Shown here: positions 57,958 through 64,000 of the stretch, one piece after another | Numbering within the stretch: position 1 is the stretch's first letter | Layout: each line of letters begins with the position of its first letter | Assembly (NCBI GenBank): GCA_021817605.1 | Contig: JAKAUN010000015.1 | Location: 62,001 to 126,000, forward strand | Source: Thermoplasmata archaeon | GTDB lineage: Archaea > Thermoplasmatota > Thermoplasmata > Lutacidiplasmatales > UBA184 | Direction: 5' to 3' | Length of the DNA: 64,000 nucleotides | The notes under the pieces: model-generated | Seen by the model: the letters and a program-made list of their open reading frames with translations, nothing else | Database searches by the model: none | Told to the model about the DNA's origin: nothing | Made by a program: the position numbers and the translations under genes

Positions 57958-58367
57958 GCAAGGCCCAGCGCAACGATCAGCAGCAGTACCAGGGCCAGGC
58001 CCGCGACGAGCGCGAGGGTCCAGCGCACCCAGCGCGGCGTCGCCTTCCACGAGCCGAAGAAGATCGGCACCGGGCCGACGAGCAGGAGCCCCCCAACCCC
58101 GCTTTCCGCCGGACCGCGCGCGGCCGTCGGCTCGGGAGGCCCCGGCTCCTCGTCCCCTCCCCCGAGACCGAAGGGCAGGGCAAGGAACCCGAGCAGAACG
58201 AGCCCCACGCCGGCGAGGAAGAGAGCCGAGCCACCGCTCACCACAGGAACGACCACCCACAGCGCGACGGACGCCGACCCGGTCGTGATGGCGTAGACGA
58301 TGAGGCCCACCCCACCGGCGAGCAGAAGAGGACCGACCAGCCGAAGAGGTGCGCGCGACGAGTTCAT
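57954..58367 (-). CDS. DUF131-family (TIGR00304-like) membrane protein
   Basis: Small archaeal membrane protein of 137 residues with helices at about 9-27, 36-66 and 113-136. The family hallmark GGLLLVGPVPIFFGSWK precedes the last helix. The function of this family is unknown. ATG 58367 starts just before the first helix; a GTG at 58403 would add 12 residues. Confidence 0.75.
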   Translation of the reverse strand: MNSSRAPLRLVGPLLLAGGVGLIVYAITTGSASVALWVVVPVVSGGSALFLAGVGLVLLGFLALPFGLGGGDEEPGPPEPTAARGPAESGVGGLLLVGPVPIFFGSWKATPRWVRWTLALVAGLALVLLLIVALGLA

Positions 58368-58420
58368 CGGACCGACACCGGTGGGCTCGGCGTCTCCCTC
58401 CACCGAGCTCGCGAACCGCC

Positions 58421-59461
58421 CTAGTGGTAGGTGTCGAAGCGGTACGGCTCGAGGGGAAGCTCACCGATCGCCATGAGGAACTCGGGCGGCGTGAGGACCG
58501 GCTTCGGGTAGTTCGAGCTGTCGTCGAGGGCGATGCGCGGGCAGGCGGTGTTCACGTAGGCGTCCAAGTTCCGTCCGAGGAGATCGGCCGGGTCGAGCCG
58601 GCTCGCGAGGAGGATCTCCGCTTCCAGGCCGCGGGCCCGCGCCCGCGCCTGGAGCGCGAGGGCCGTGGGGCTGCGATTCTGCCCGCGAAAGGTCGAGACG
58701 AGGATCCCCCACGACCGGGCGTCACGGGTCGAGGCGACGAGGAGCTGGCGGCGCCGAACGAGCGCGCCGCGGTCGATCGGGGACTCGAGCTCGCCACGGG
58801 CCGGGTCGAGCGACCAGACCGGCTTCTCGACGGCGAAGGCGAGCCCGAGCGGGTGGAACCGGCCCGTCCCCACGAAGAGGTAGGCGTCGACCTCCGCGGC
58901 GAGCTCCTCGGCGCCGGTGTAGTTGCATCCCAAGGCCTGTCCCGCGTAGGCAAGGCGTCGGTCGCCGCGGCCGACCCTGACGGTGAATCCGCGGCGCTCC
59001 AGCGCCGTGGAGAGCGGGGCTAGGAGGTCCATGTGCTGGATCGAGAAGACCAGGCCAAGACGGGAGGGAAGGTCCGCGGCGCGGACGCGCTGGGCGAGCG
59101 TGTCGGGGTCGCCGACGGGGCTGCGCATCTCGACGAAGAACGTCCGTCGGTCGGTCGGCACGTTCGGGATGGGCGAGTGCCCGAGGACGATCGCGAGGTC
59201 GGCACGAGGCGCCTCGTCGCGTTGCGGAGGGTCGCAGGCCCCGAAGCAGGGACGGGCTGCGACATCGACCGCGACGCCGGTCCCCTCCCGTAGCTTCGCG
59301 GCGAGGGAGTGGGCGTCCCGGACGAGGCCCGCGGGGACCTCGAGCACCACCCGACGGGGCCCGGCTTCGCGGATCGCGTCAAGGAGCTCGGGTCCGACCG
59401 TGGCGAAGACGCGGTCGCCGGACGGCTCGGATGCCACGCGCGCTCCGGGCGTGCTCTTCAT
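58421..59461 (-). CDS. dph2: Diphthamide synthase Dph2
   Basis: Radical-SAM-like 4Fe-4S enzyme that transfers 3-amino-3-carboxypropyl to a His of elongation factor 2. The three cluster cysteines are in the expected places: GACD (76), LGCNYTG (179) and NTACPRIALDD (307). DRRLAYAGQ and FVGTGRFHPLG are other family segments. Length is 346 residues from ATG 59461, 31 bases from a TATA-like box located at the end of the Nudix gene. Confidence 0.95.
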   Translation of the reverse strand: MKSTPGARVASEPSGDRVFATVGPELLDAIREAGPRRVVLEVPAGLVRDAHSLAAKLREGTGVAVDVAARPCFGACDPPQRDEAPRADLAIVLGHSPIPNVPTDRRTFFVEMRSPVGDPDTLAQRVRAADLPSRLGLVFSIQHMDLLAPLSTALERRGFTVRVGRGDRRLAYAGQALGCNYTGAEELAAEVDAYLFVGTGRFHPLGLAFAVEKPVWSLDPARGELESPIDRGALVRRRQLLVASTRDARSWGILVSTFRGQNRSPTALALQARARARGLEAEILLASRLDPADLLGRNLDAYVNTACPRIALDDSSNYPKPVLTPPEFLMAIGELPLEPYRFDTYH

Positions 59462-59488
59462 CGCGGTCGAAGAGAGGCCGGGGAGTCC

Positions 59489-59496
59489 CCTAAACG
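59489..59496 (-). promoter_or_regulatory. TATA-like box of dph2
   Basis: The minus strand reads CGTTTAGG, overlapping the Nudix stop codon and centred 31 bases before the dph2 ATG. Confidence 0.45.
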
Positions 59497-59933
59497 CCTT
59501 TCGGGAGGCCGAGACGCCCGACCAGGCGGCGCACGGCCTCCCGGTTGTCGGGAAAGTGCAGCTCGGAAAGAGCCGTTTCGAGGGGGACCCATCGGAAGGC
59601 GTCGTGCTCGGGTCCGAGGCGTGGGGTGAACCGTTCCGCGACCTCGATCCCGTAGGCATGCAGCCTCCAGGTCTCGCCGTTGTCGGCGCGGAACGGGACG
59701 TGCCAGTCGAGCGGGAAGACCGAGCGCGGGGTCGATAGGCCGGTCTCCTCGAGCACCTCCCGCCGGACCGCCGTCTCAAGGTCGGCGTCCGTCGGCTCGA
59801 CCTTGCCGCTCACGGGGACCCAGATGCTCCCCCGCGAAGGAGGCCGACGCAGGAGGAGGAACTCGAGCGGCTCCCGCCCAAAGAGGTAGCCCTCCACGCA
59901 CTCGCGGACGACCGGGCCGAGGCCGGGGGTCAC
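59490..59933 (-). CDS. Nudix hydrolase
   Basis: Hydrolyses nucleoside diphosphate derivatives. The Nudix box GKVEPTDADLETAVRREVLEETGL is complete, with REVLEETG providing the metal-binding glutamates. RRPPSRGSIWVPVSG and EHDAFRWVPLETAL fit a (d)NTP or dinucleotide-type hydrolase, but the substrate is unknown. Length is 147 residues. The GTG start overlaps the aNAC stop (GTGA). Confidence 0.92.
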   Translation of the reverse strand: MTPGLGPVVRECVEGYLFGREPLEFLLLRRPPSRGSIWVPVSGKVEPTDADLETAVRREVLEETGLSTPRSVFPLDWHVPFRADNGETWRLHAYGIEVAERFTPRLGPEHDAFRWVPLETALSELHFPDNREAVRRLVGRLGLPKGV

Positions 59934-60328
59934 CGACCGCCCCGGGTGAGGATCCGCATGATCGCCTCGGCGGGCTCGCCCTTCGACTGGACGAGGGCCT
60001 CGACGGCTTCCTCCCTCGAGACGTTCGCCTGGTCCATGACGAGGCGGATGTCCTCCTCGGGCGGACCGGACGGTGCGGGCGGGGCCCCCCCGGAGGCCGC
60101 GGTCGGCGCCCCCGCACTACGGGGGCGAAGCTCGGGGTTCCCGACGACCTGGTAGGTCCTCACGCCCTGGACGGTGAGGATCGTGACCTCGGGAGCCCGA
60201 AAGACGTGCTCCTCGGTGCGGGTCCGCACCACGACCTCCTCGACCCCTGCCAGGGGCTCGGTCGTCATTCCGAGCCGGCGCATCATCGCCTCGACCTGGC
60301 GCGGGTTGCGGCCGCCTCCCGGGATCAT
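59930..60328 (-). CDS. nac: Nascent polypeptide-associated complex protein (aNAC)
   Basis: Ribosome-bound chaperone that contacts nascent chains as a homodimer. It starts MIPGGGRNPRQVEAMMRRLG, with a NAC beta domain (EEVVVRTRTEEHVFRAPEVTI) and a Pro/Ala linker. The C-terminal UBA domain contains DIRLVMDQANVSREEAVEAL. Length is 132 residues. It lies between the CBS/HPF gene and the Nudix gene in a minus-strand unit. Confidence 0.95.
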   Translation of the reverse strand: MIPGGGRNPRQVEAMMRRLGMTTEPLAGVEEVVVRTRTEEHVFRAPEVTILTVQGVRTYQVVGNPELRPRSAGAPTAASGGAPPAPSGPPEEDIRLVMDQANVSREEAVEALVQSKGEPAEAIMRILTRGGR

Positions 60329-60341
60329 GCCACCTCCGGGG

Positions 60342-61586
60342 TTACGCTTCGTCCCGACCCAGGCGACGGAGCTTCGCCTCGAGCTCGGGGTCCTCGGCGC
60401 TGCTCTCGTCGGAGGGGACCGGCTTGGACCGGCGGCGCCCGCGCTGGATCTTTGCCTCGCGCGTCCGCCGGGTCTGCGCCTCGAGCTCATCCAGAAGGCC
60501 GGCGACCCCGGCCATGAGGTTCCAGCCGGTGTGCGAGGCGTAGAAGATCCCGTTGTCGGTGTGCAGACGCGCCTCGACCGTAAGATCGCTGGTGCGGTGC
60601 GTCGCGTGGGGGGCGAAGTGCAGGGTCAGCAGGAGCGGTCGGACCGAGCGGGTGATCCGTCGGAGCCCCCGGGCGACCAAGTGGTCGATGTCGGCGAAGA
60701 GCATCGGATCGTTCGACCCGCGAAGGCCGGTGATCTCGACGTAGACGTCCTCGACTCGGCCACGGCCGGGTCGGCCCCGGCCGCGGGAGACGATGTAGCC
60801 GAGGAGGTCGGACTGCGCGAGGATGCGCACCGGGCGGCCGTCCTCGACGACGAAGACGCTCGAAACCTTCTCCCGGCTCATGAGACGGGCGGCGGTCGCC
60901 ACGTCCGTCCCGAGGGGGACCGTGAGCGGCGGGGTATGCATGATCGAGCTCACTTTGACGTCGAGCGCGGTCGTCGCGGCGAGGGGGTCGCGCTTCCCCG
61001 GGGTCACCGGTCGCCAGAGGACCTTTCCGAGGTCCCGGATCCCGACCGCGCCGACCAGGCGGCCCTTGCGGTCGACGACGGGCATCGGGTGCTCCTCGAG
61101 CAGCCGGACCTGGTTCACCAGGTTGCGGCAGAGGTCGTCCTCGCGGACGAGCGCGCTCGCCGGGCTCGCGAGCTCCTCGACCGCGGGAGTGCGGGGACGC
61201 ACCAGCGCCGGGATCCCCGGCAGCGCGCGGACCAGATCGGTGCGGCTCACGACCCCGAGCAGCTCGCCGCGTCGCCCGACGACCGGTGCACCCCTGAGCC
61301 CGGCGGCGAGGAGCGACTCGGCGACCTCGGGATACGACGTCTCCGAGGTGATGAGAGGAGGCAGGACGAGGAGGTGCTCGACCTTCGTGGAGAGCGCGAG
61401 GCTGGCGCGTCGCGCGATCGCCTCGAAGGTGACCATCCCGCGCAGGCGGGAGCGCTCGAGGACCGGGATCTCGTGGACCCCGCGGGTGCGCATCAGACCA
61501 AGCGCTCGGGAGATCGGTGCGTCGCTAGGAAGCGTCACGGGACGCGCGGTCATGAGGTCGCCCGCGCTGGGCCACTTGTCCGGCAT
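60342..61586 (-). CDS. Four-CBS protein fused to an HPF/RaiA-like ribosome-binding domain
   Basis: Four CBS repeats occupy residues about 5-60, 75-125, 138-190 and 208-268. Residues 280-375 (VYVEITGLRGSNDPMLFADI, then RPLLLTLHFAPHATHRTSDL and GWNLMAGVAGLLDELEAQTR) look like the hibernation-promoting factor fold. A basic then acidic tail follows. Such fusions are known in archaea. The likely role is nucleotide-sensing control of ribosome dormancy. It is upstream of aNAC by 13 bases, which fits a ribosome-associated function. Confidence 0.85.
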   Translation of the reverse strand: MPDKWPSAGDLMTARPVTLPSDAPISRALGLMRTRGVHEIPVLERSRLRGMVTFEAIARRASLALSTKVEHLLVLPPLITSETSYPEVAESLLAAGLRGAPVVGRRGELLGVVSRTDLVRALPGIPALVRPRTPAVEELASPASALVREDDLCRNLVNQVRLLEEHPMPVVDRKGRLVGAVGIRDLGKVLWRPVTPGKRDPLAATTALDVKVSSIMHTPPLTVPLGTDVATAARLMSREKVSSVFVVEDGRPVRILAQSDLLGYIVSRGRGRPGRGRVEDVYVEITGLRGSNDPMLFADIDHLVARGLRRITRSVRPLLLTLHFAPHATHRTSDLTVEARLHTDNGIFYASHTGWNLMAGVAGLLDELEAQTRRTREAKIQRGRRRSKPVPSDESSAEDPELEAKLRRLGRDEA

Positions 61587-61634
61587 CGCCGGGCAGCCGG
61601 GCGGAAGGTCTTAGCGACTGCGCCCCGGTCTCCG

Positions 61635-62138
61635 CTACAGATCGACCGCCATGTGGTAGCCGTTCTCGCCGTCCGAGTAGTAGGCGCGCAAGAGGTCGGT
61701 CACCGAGTAGCGGTAGCGGGTGTAGAAGCGGATGGCCCGCGCGTTGGAGACGCGGACCTCCAGGGTCACGCGGCGAAACCCTCGGGTCCGGCACCGCTCC
61801 AGGAAGGAGTCCATGAGCCGCGCCCCGACGCCCCCCTGGCGCCAGGCACGGTCGACGGCAAACATGAGCACCCGGCCCTCCCCGGTAACTTGGCTGACGC
61901 CGAGCAGGAAGCCGACCGGCGTGTCGGAGCGATCGGCAGCGACCAAGAAGCCCTCCGGCCACTCCGCCCCAAGCGACGCGTAGAGCGACGGGTCGTAGTA
62001 CTCGTGGAGCGACTCGACGACGATCGCGGAGATCCGCGGCACGTCCGCGGCACGGAAGCCGCGGAGCGTGACCGACGCACGCTCGGGCTCCGCGGAAGTG
62101 GCGGGCGGCCCCGGGGTTGACTCAGCGATACATCTCAC
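61635..62138 (-). CDS. RimI-like GNAT acetyltransferase
   Basis: N-alpha-acetyltransferase-like protein of 167 residues. VTLRGFRAADVPRISAIVV starts the domain, FAVDRAWRQGGVGARLMDSF is the acetyl-CoA loop, and VTLEVRVSNARAIRFYTRYRY is the usual final element. Archaeal RimI homologues acetylate protein N-termini. The GTG start overlaps the PAC2 gene by 17 bases, so the two are co-expressed. Confidence 0.87.
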   Translation of the reverse strand: MRCIAESTPGPPATSAEPERASVTLRGFRAADVPRISAIVVESLHEYYDPSLYASLGAEWPEGFLVAADRSDTPVGFLLGVSQVTGEGRVLMFAVDRAWRQGGVGARLMDSFLERCRTRGFRRVTLEVRVSNARAIRFYTRYRYSVTDLLRAYYSDGENGYHMAVDL

Positions 62139-62916
62139 CCGGCCCTTCGGCGTCCCCGACCCGCAGGGGTGAGGCCGGCTCGCGCGTCTGCTGCAGGGTC
62201 TTGCGCACCTCGGCCTCGATCTGCCGCGCCTTCTCCCGAAGAGGCTTCGTGTCGAGGAGCAGGAGGGGGACCAAGGGGTTCACGGTCTCGATGACCTTCG
62301 CCGCCGCGCGGGCGTCCGGGTAATCCTTGTGCGCCTGGGCGATCAGGCAGAGCACCGGGGTCACCCGACCGATCGCCCCGAGGAGCAGTCCGCCGGCGAG
62401 CCCGGTGACGACCCCGTTGGCCGCCTGGAAGCCGTACTTTCCCAGCAGGGGGGCGGCGGCGCGGTTCGCCATCGCGACGACACGCGCGTCTCCCTGCACC
62501 TCGCCGTCGATGGGCTGGCCCTCGATGGCGACCACGAGCTGGACCCCCTTGTGCTCCGCCCAGTCGAGCAGCGTGCGTCCGAGCAGGTTGAGCGTCCCGG
62601 TAGGCGGCTGGATGTCGGCCATCACGACCACGAGCTGGTCGCAGGAGCGGTCGACGCCGCAGACCAGCTTGCTCGCGTAGAGCCGTACGGGGGCGCTCAC
62701 CACCCCCTCCTCCATGATCACTGTCGGGGGAAATGCCTCGCTCACCATGTAGGCGACCGGGGACATGTCGAGCGAGTGGACGAGGTACGACGCCGCCACC
62801 GACCCGACGAGGCCGTGGGTGGGGAAACCGACGACCATCATCGCCCCTTTGAGCGACTCCTCGCGCGTCTCGACGATACGGATCTCGGAGGCGGGGGGGT
62901 TCGGCTCAGCGGACAT
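62122..62916 (-). CDS. PAC2-family (proteasome assembly chaperone-like) protein
   Basis: Archaeal member of the PAC2/DUF75 family. MMVVGFPTHGLVGSVAASYLV is the conserved N-terminal strand and loop; DQLVVVMADIQPP and GVVTGLAGGLLLGAIGR are further segments. Links to proteasome assembly are known for eukaryotic relatives, but the archaeal role is not established. The ATG at 62916 is preferred over 62949 because the latter lies within the A/T-rich promoter region. Length is 264 residues. Confidence 0.87.
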   Translation of the reverse strand: MSAEPNPPASEIRIVETREESLKGAMMVVGFPTHGLVGSVAASYLVHSLDMSPVAYMVSEAFPPTVIMEEGVVSAPVRLYASKLVCGVDRSCDQLVVVMADIQPPTGTLNLLGRTLLDWAEHKGVQLVVAIEGQPIDGEVQGDARVVAMANRAAAPLLGKYGFQAANGVVTGLAGGLLLGAIGRVTPVLCLIAQAHKDYPDARAAAKVIETVNPLVPLLLLDTKPLREKARQIEAEVRKTLQQTREPASPLRVGDAEGPGEMYR

Positions 62917-63036
62917 CGGAGGCGGTGAGGTCGTGGCCGCCTTATCCATTTTATTCGGGATTCGTCACCCCGGGGTGCGGAAAATACCCCGCGGAGAGCC
63001 CCCGGAGTCGGCTCCGGCCGAGAGGTTTCCGGCCAG

Positions 63037-63046
63037 ACTTTAAGTC
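63037..63046 (+). promoter_or_regulatory. TATA-like box upstream of the M20 peptidase gene
   Basis: ACTTTAAGTC, about 78 bases before the peptidase ATG and 31 before a TTG that opens a 16-codon frame. The peptidase itself has a strong Shine-Dalgarno, GGAGGAGAGGT, at 63105-63115. Confidence 0.45.
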
Positions 63047-63071
63047 GCCCCGGCGTTTGCGGGAAAGGAAG

Positions 63072-63122
63072 TTGGACTCCGAAGAGGCGAAACCGTCCGG
63101 CGAAGGAGGAGAGGTCCGATGA
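63072..63122 (+). CDS. Possible 16-residue leader peptide before the M20 peptidase
   Basis: A TTG frame coding DSEEAKPSGEGGEVR after the start ends at a TGA that overlaps the peptidase ATG (ATGA). The TTG is at leaderless distance from the TATA-like box. It could couple translation to the peptidase, or be chance. Confidence 0.2.
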   Translation: MDSEEAKPSGEGGEVR

Positions 63123-64000
63123 AGCGCCAGATGGTAGAGATGCTAGCGGAACTGATCAAGATCCCGAGCGATCCGTTCTCCGACAAGCAGGAAGTTCTCG
63201 ACTACGTCCAGACGTTCACCGACCAGATCCACATGCGCAACACGCTTTTTGGCGACGCCCAGTCTCCCGCCCTCCTCGCCGAGTACGGGCAGGGAGGTGT
63301 CGTGCTCTCCGGGCACCTCGACACCCCGCCGATCGGCGACTACTGGAGCTTCTCGCAGAGCCAGCTTGCCTCCGGGCGCATGTACGGCCGCGGCGCCGCC
63401 GACATGAAGGGCACCGTGGTCGCGATGCTCGAAGCAGCGCAGGACCTGGTCGCCCGAAAGATACCGATCGTGCTCGCCTTCTCGACGGACGAGGAGACGT
63501 CGATGCAGGGGGCGAGCGCGTTGTCGAAGACCCTCCCGCTCCGCCGGGCAAAGGCGGTCGTCGTCGGCGAGCCCACCGGATTGCGGGTCGCCTACGCGGA
63601 GAAGGGGGTCCTCGACCTTTCCATCGAGACCCGCGGGAAGGCGGCCCACGGGGCGATGCCCCATCTCGGCGAGAACGCGATCACCAAGATGATGCGCATC
63701 CTGCGTGGACTCGAGTCGTTCAAGAGCCGCATCGCCCACCCGGAGCTCGGCACCGTGACGCTCAACATCGGCACGTTCAACGGAGGCACCCGGATCAACG
63801 TCGTGCCCAACAAGTGCACGAGCGAGGTCGACATCCGGTTCCCCCCGCCGTACACCCCCGACCAGCTCTACCACGAGATCGAGGAGCACCTGCGACGGAT
63901 CAAGACCCCCTTCACGCTCCGTCGCATCCTGGCGATGCCGGCGGTGCAGATCGACCGCAACGCCGAGCACGTGCGCCTGCTCCAGGAGGTCTCCCAGGCC
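63119..64000 (+). CDS. M20-family metallopeptidase/deacylase, 3' end outside the window
   Basis: Zinc-dependent amidohydrolase of the DapE/ArgE/LysK/CPG2 type. Metal and catalytic residues are visible in VLSGHLDTPP, MYGRGAADMKG and FSTDEETSMQG. VVVGEPTG supplies a further ligand region, and KAAHGAMPHLGENAI starts the dimerisation domain. 294 residues are visible and about 50-100 more are expected. The substrate is likely an N-acyl amino acid or peptide. A purine-rich ribosome site precedes the ATG. Confidence 0.92.
   Translation, partial: MKRQMVEMLAELIKIPSDPFSDKQEVLDYVQTFTDQIHMRNTLFGDAQSPALLAEYGQGGVVLSGHLDTPPIGDYWSFSQSQLASGRMYGRGAADMKGTVVAMLEAAQDLVARKIPIVLAFSTDEETSMQGASALSKTLPLRRAKAVVVGEPTGLRVAYAEKGVLDLSIETRGKAAHGAMPHLGENAITKMMRILRGLESFKSRIAHPELGTVTLNIGTFNGGTRINVVPNKCTSEVDIRFPPPYTPDQLYHEIEEHLRRIKTPFTLRRILAMPAVQIDRNAEHVRLLQEVSQA

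Overview
The window is from a high-GC archaeon, most likely an uncultured member of the Thermoplasmata/Thermoplasmatota. Archaeal markers are an MCM helicase, the proteasome-activating nucleotidase PAN, aNAC, Dph2, Nop5, ribosomal protein uL16 (L10e), pantoate kinase, a PAC2-family protein, an archaeal initiator tRNA and TATA-box promoters close to start codons. They sit beside genes of bacterial ancestry that recur in Thermoplasmata: gyrB, clpB, grpE and class II HMG-CoA reductase. The lineage is an inference; no rRNA is present.

Layout. 1-6.4 kb (minus): pyrD-pyrK, then pyrG-aspS-mcm, pyrimidine synthesis with information processing. 6.4-13.5 kb: clpB with a degenerate EF-Tu-like gene, PAN, pantoate kinase, uL16, a universal stress protein. 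13.6-24.5 kb: accessory region with zinc-ribbon and membrane proteins, a sulfatase-like enzyme, HIT, two GNAT/DUF1801-type genes, a frameshifted nucleotidyl cyclase-TPR gene, an initiator tRNA with an insertion in its D-loop, an RnfD-like membrane protein and a frameshifted sulfocyanin-like cupredoxin. 24.6-32.9 kb (minus): ilvE, then a tightly overlapping group 3b-type [NiFe]-hydrogenase operon (hydB, a cNMP-fold protein, hydG, hydD, hydA, maturation protease, hypA), then hypC with a DMT transporter and a DUF6390-like protein. 33-36 kb (plus): pyruvate:ferredoxin oxidoreductase, divergent from ilvE. 36-43 kb: formyl-tetrahydrofolate ligase, CBS protein, a two-component pair (REC-wHTH regulator and PAS kinase) enclosing a LigD-type 3'-phosphoesterase, and a methyltransferase. 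43.7-50.4 kb: K+ channel, VOC protein, CsoR-CDF metal efflux pair, tRNA-Thr, enoyl-CoA hydratase, Nop5, redoxin, lipoate-ligase-like protein. 50.4-64 kb: amidohydrolase, CorA-like protein, gyrB, GNAT, grpE-hmgR-pdxT, Dph2, Nudix-aNAC, a CBS/HPF fusion, a RimI-like GNAT, PAC2, and the start of an M20 peptidase.

How the genes fit together. POR, the NADP-type hydrogenase, the transaminase and formyl-THF ligase suggest fermentative or mixotrophic metabolism that interconverts 2-oxoacids, acetyl-CoA, NADPH and H2, with C1 units carried on tetrahydrofolate. ClpB, GrpE, PAN and the CBS/HPF protein point to protein quality control and ribosome dormancy. Many genes carry an A/T-rich box 26-31 bases before the start, as expected for leaderless archaeal mRNAs; genes inside operons overlap by 4-8 bases.

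Points most worth checking are two essential genes with no ATG/GTG/TTG start (aspS, hydD), the D-loop insertion in the initiator tRNA, the RnfD-like/cupredoxin neighbours, and two single-base frameshifts that may be sequence errors.
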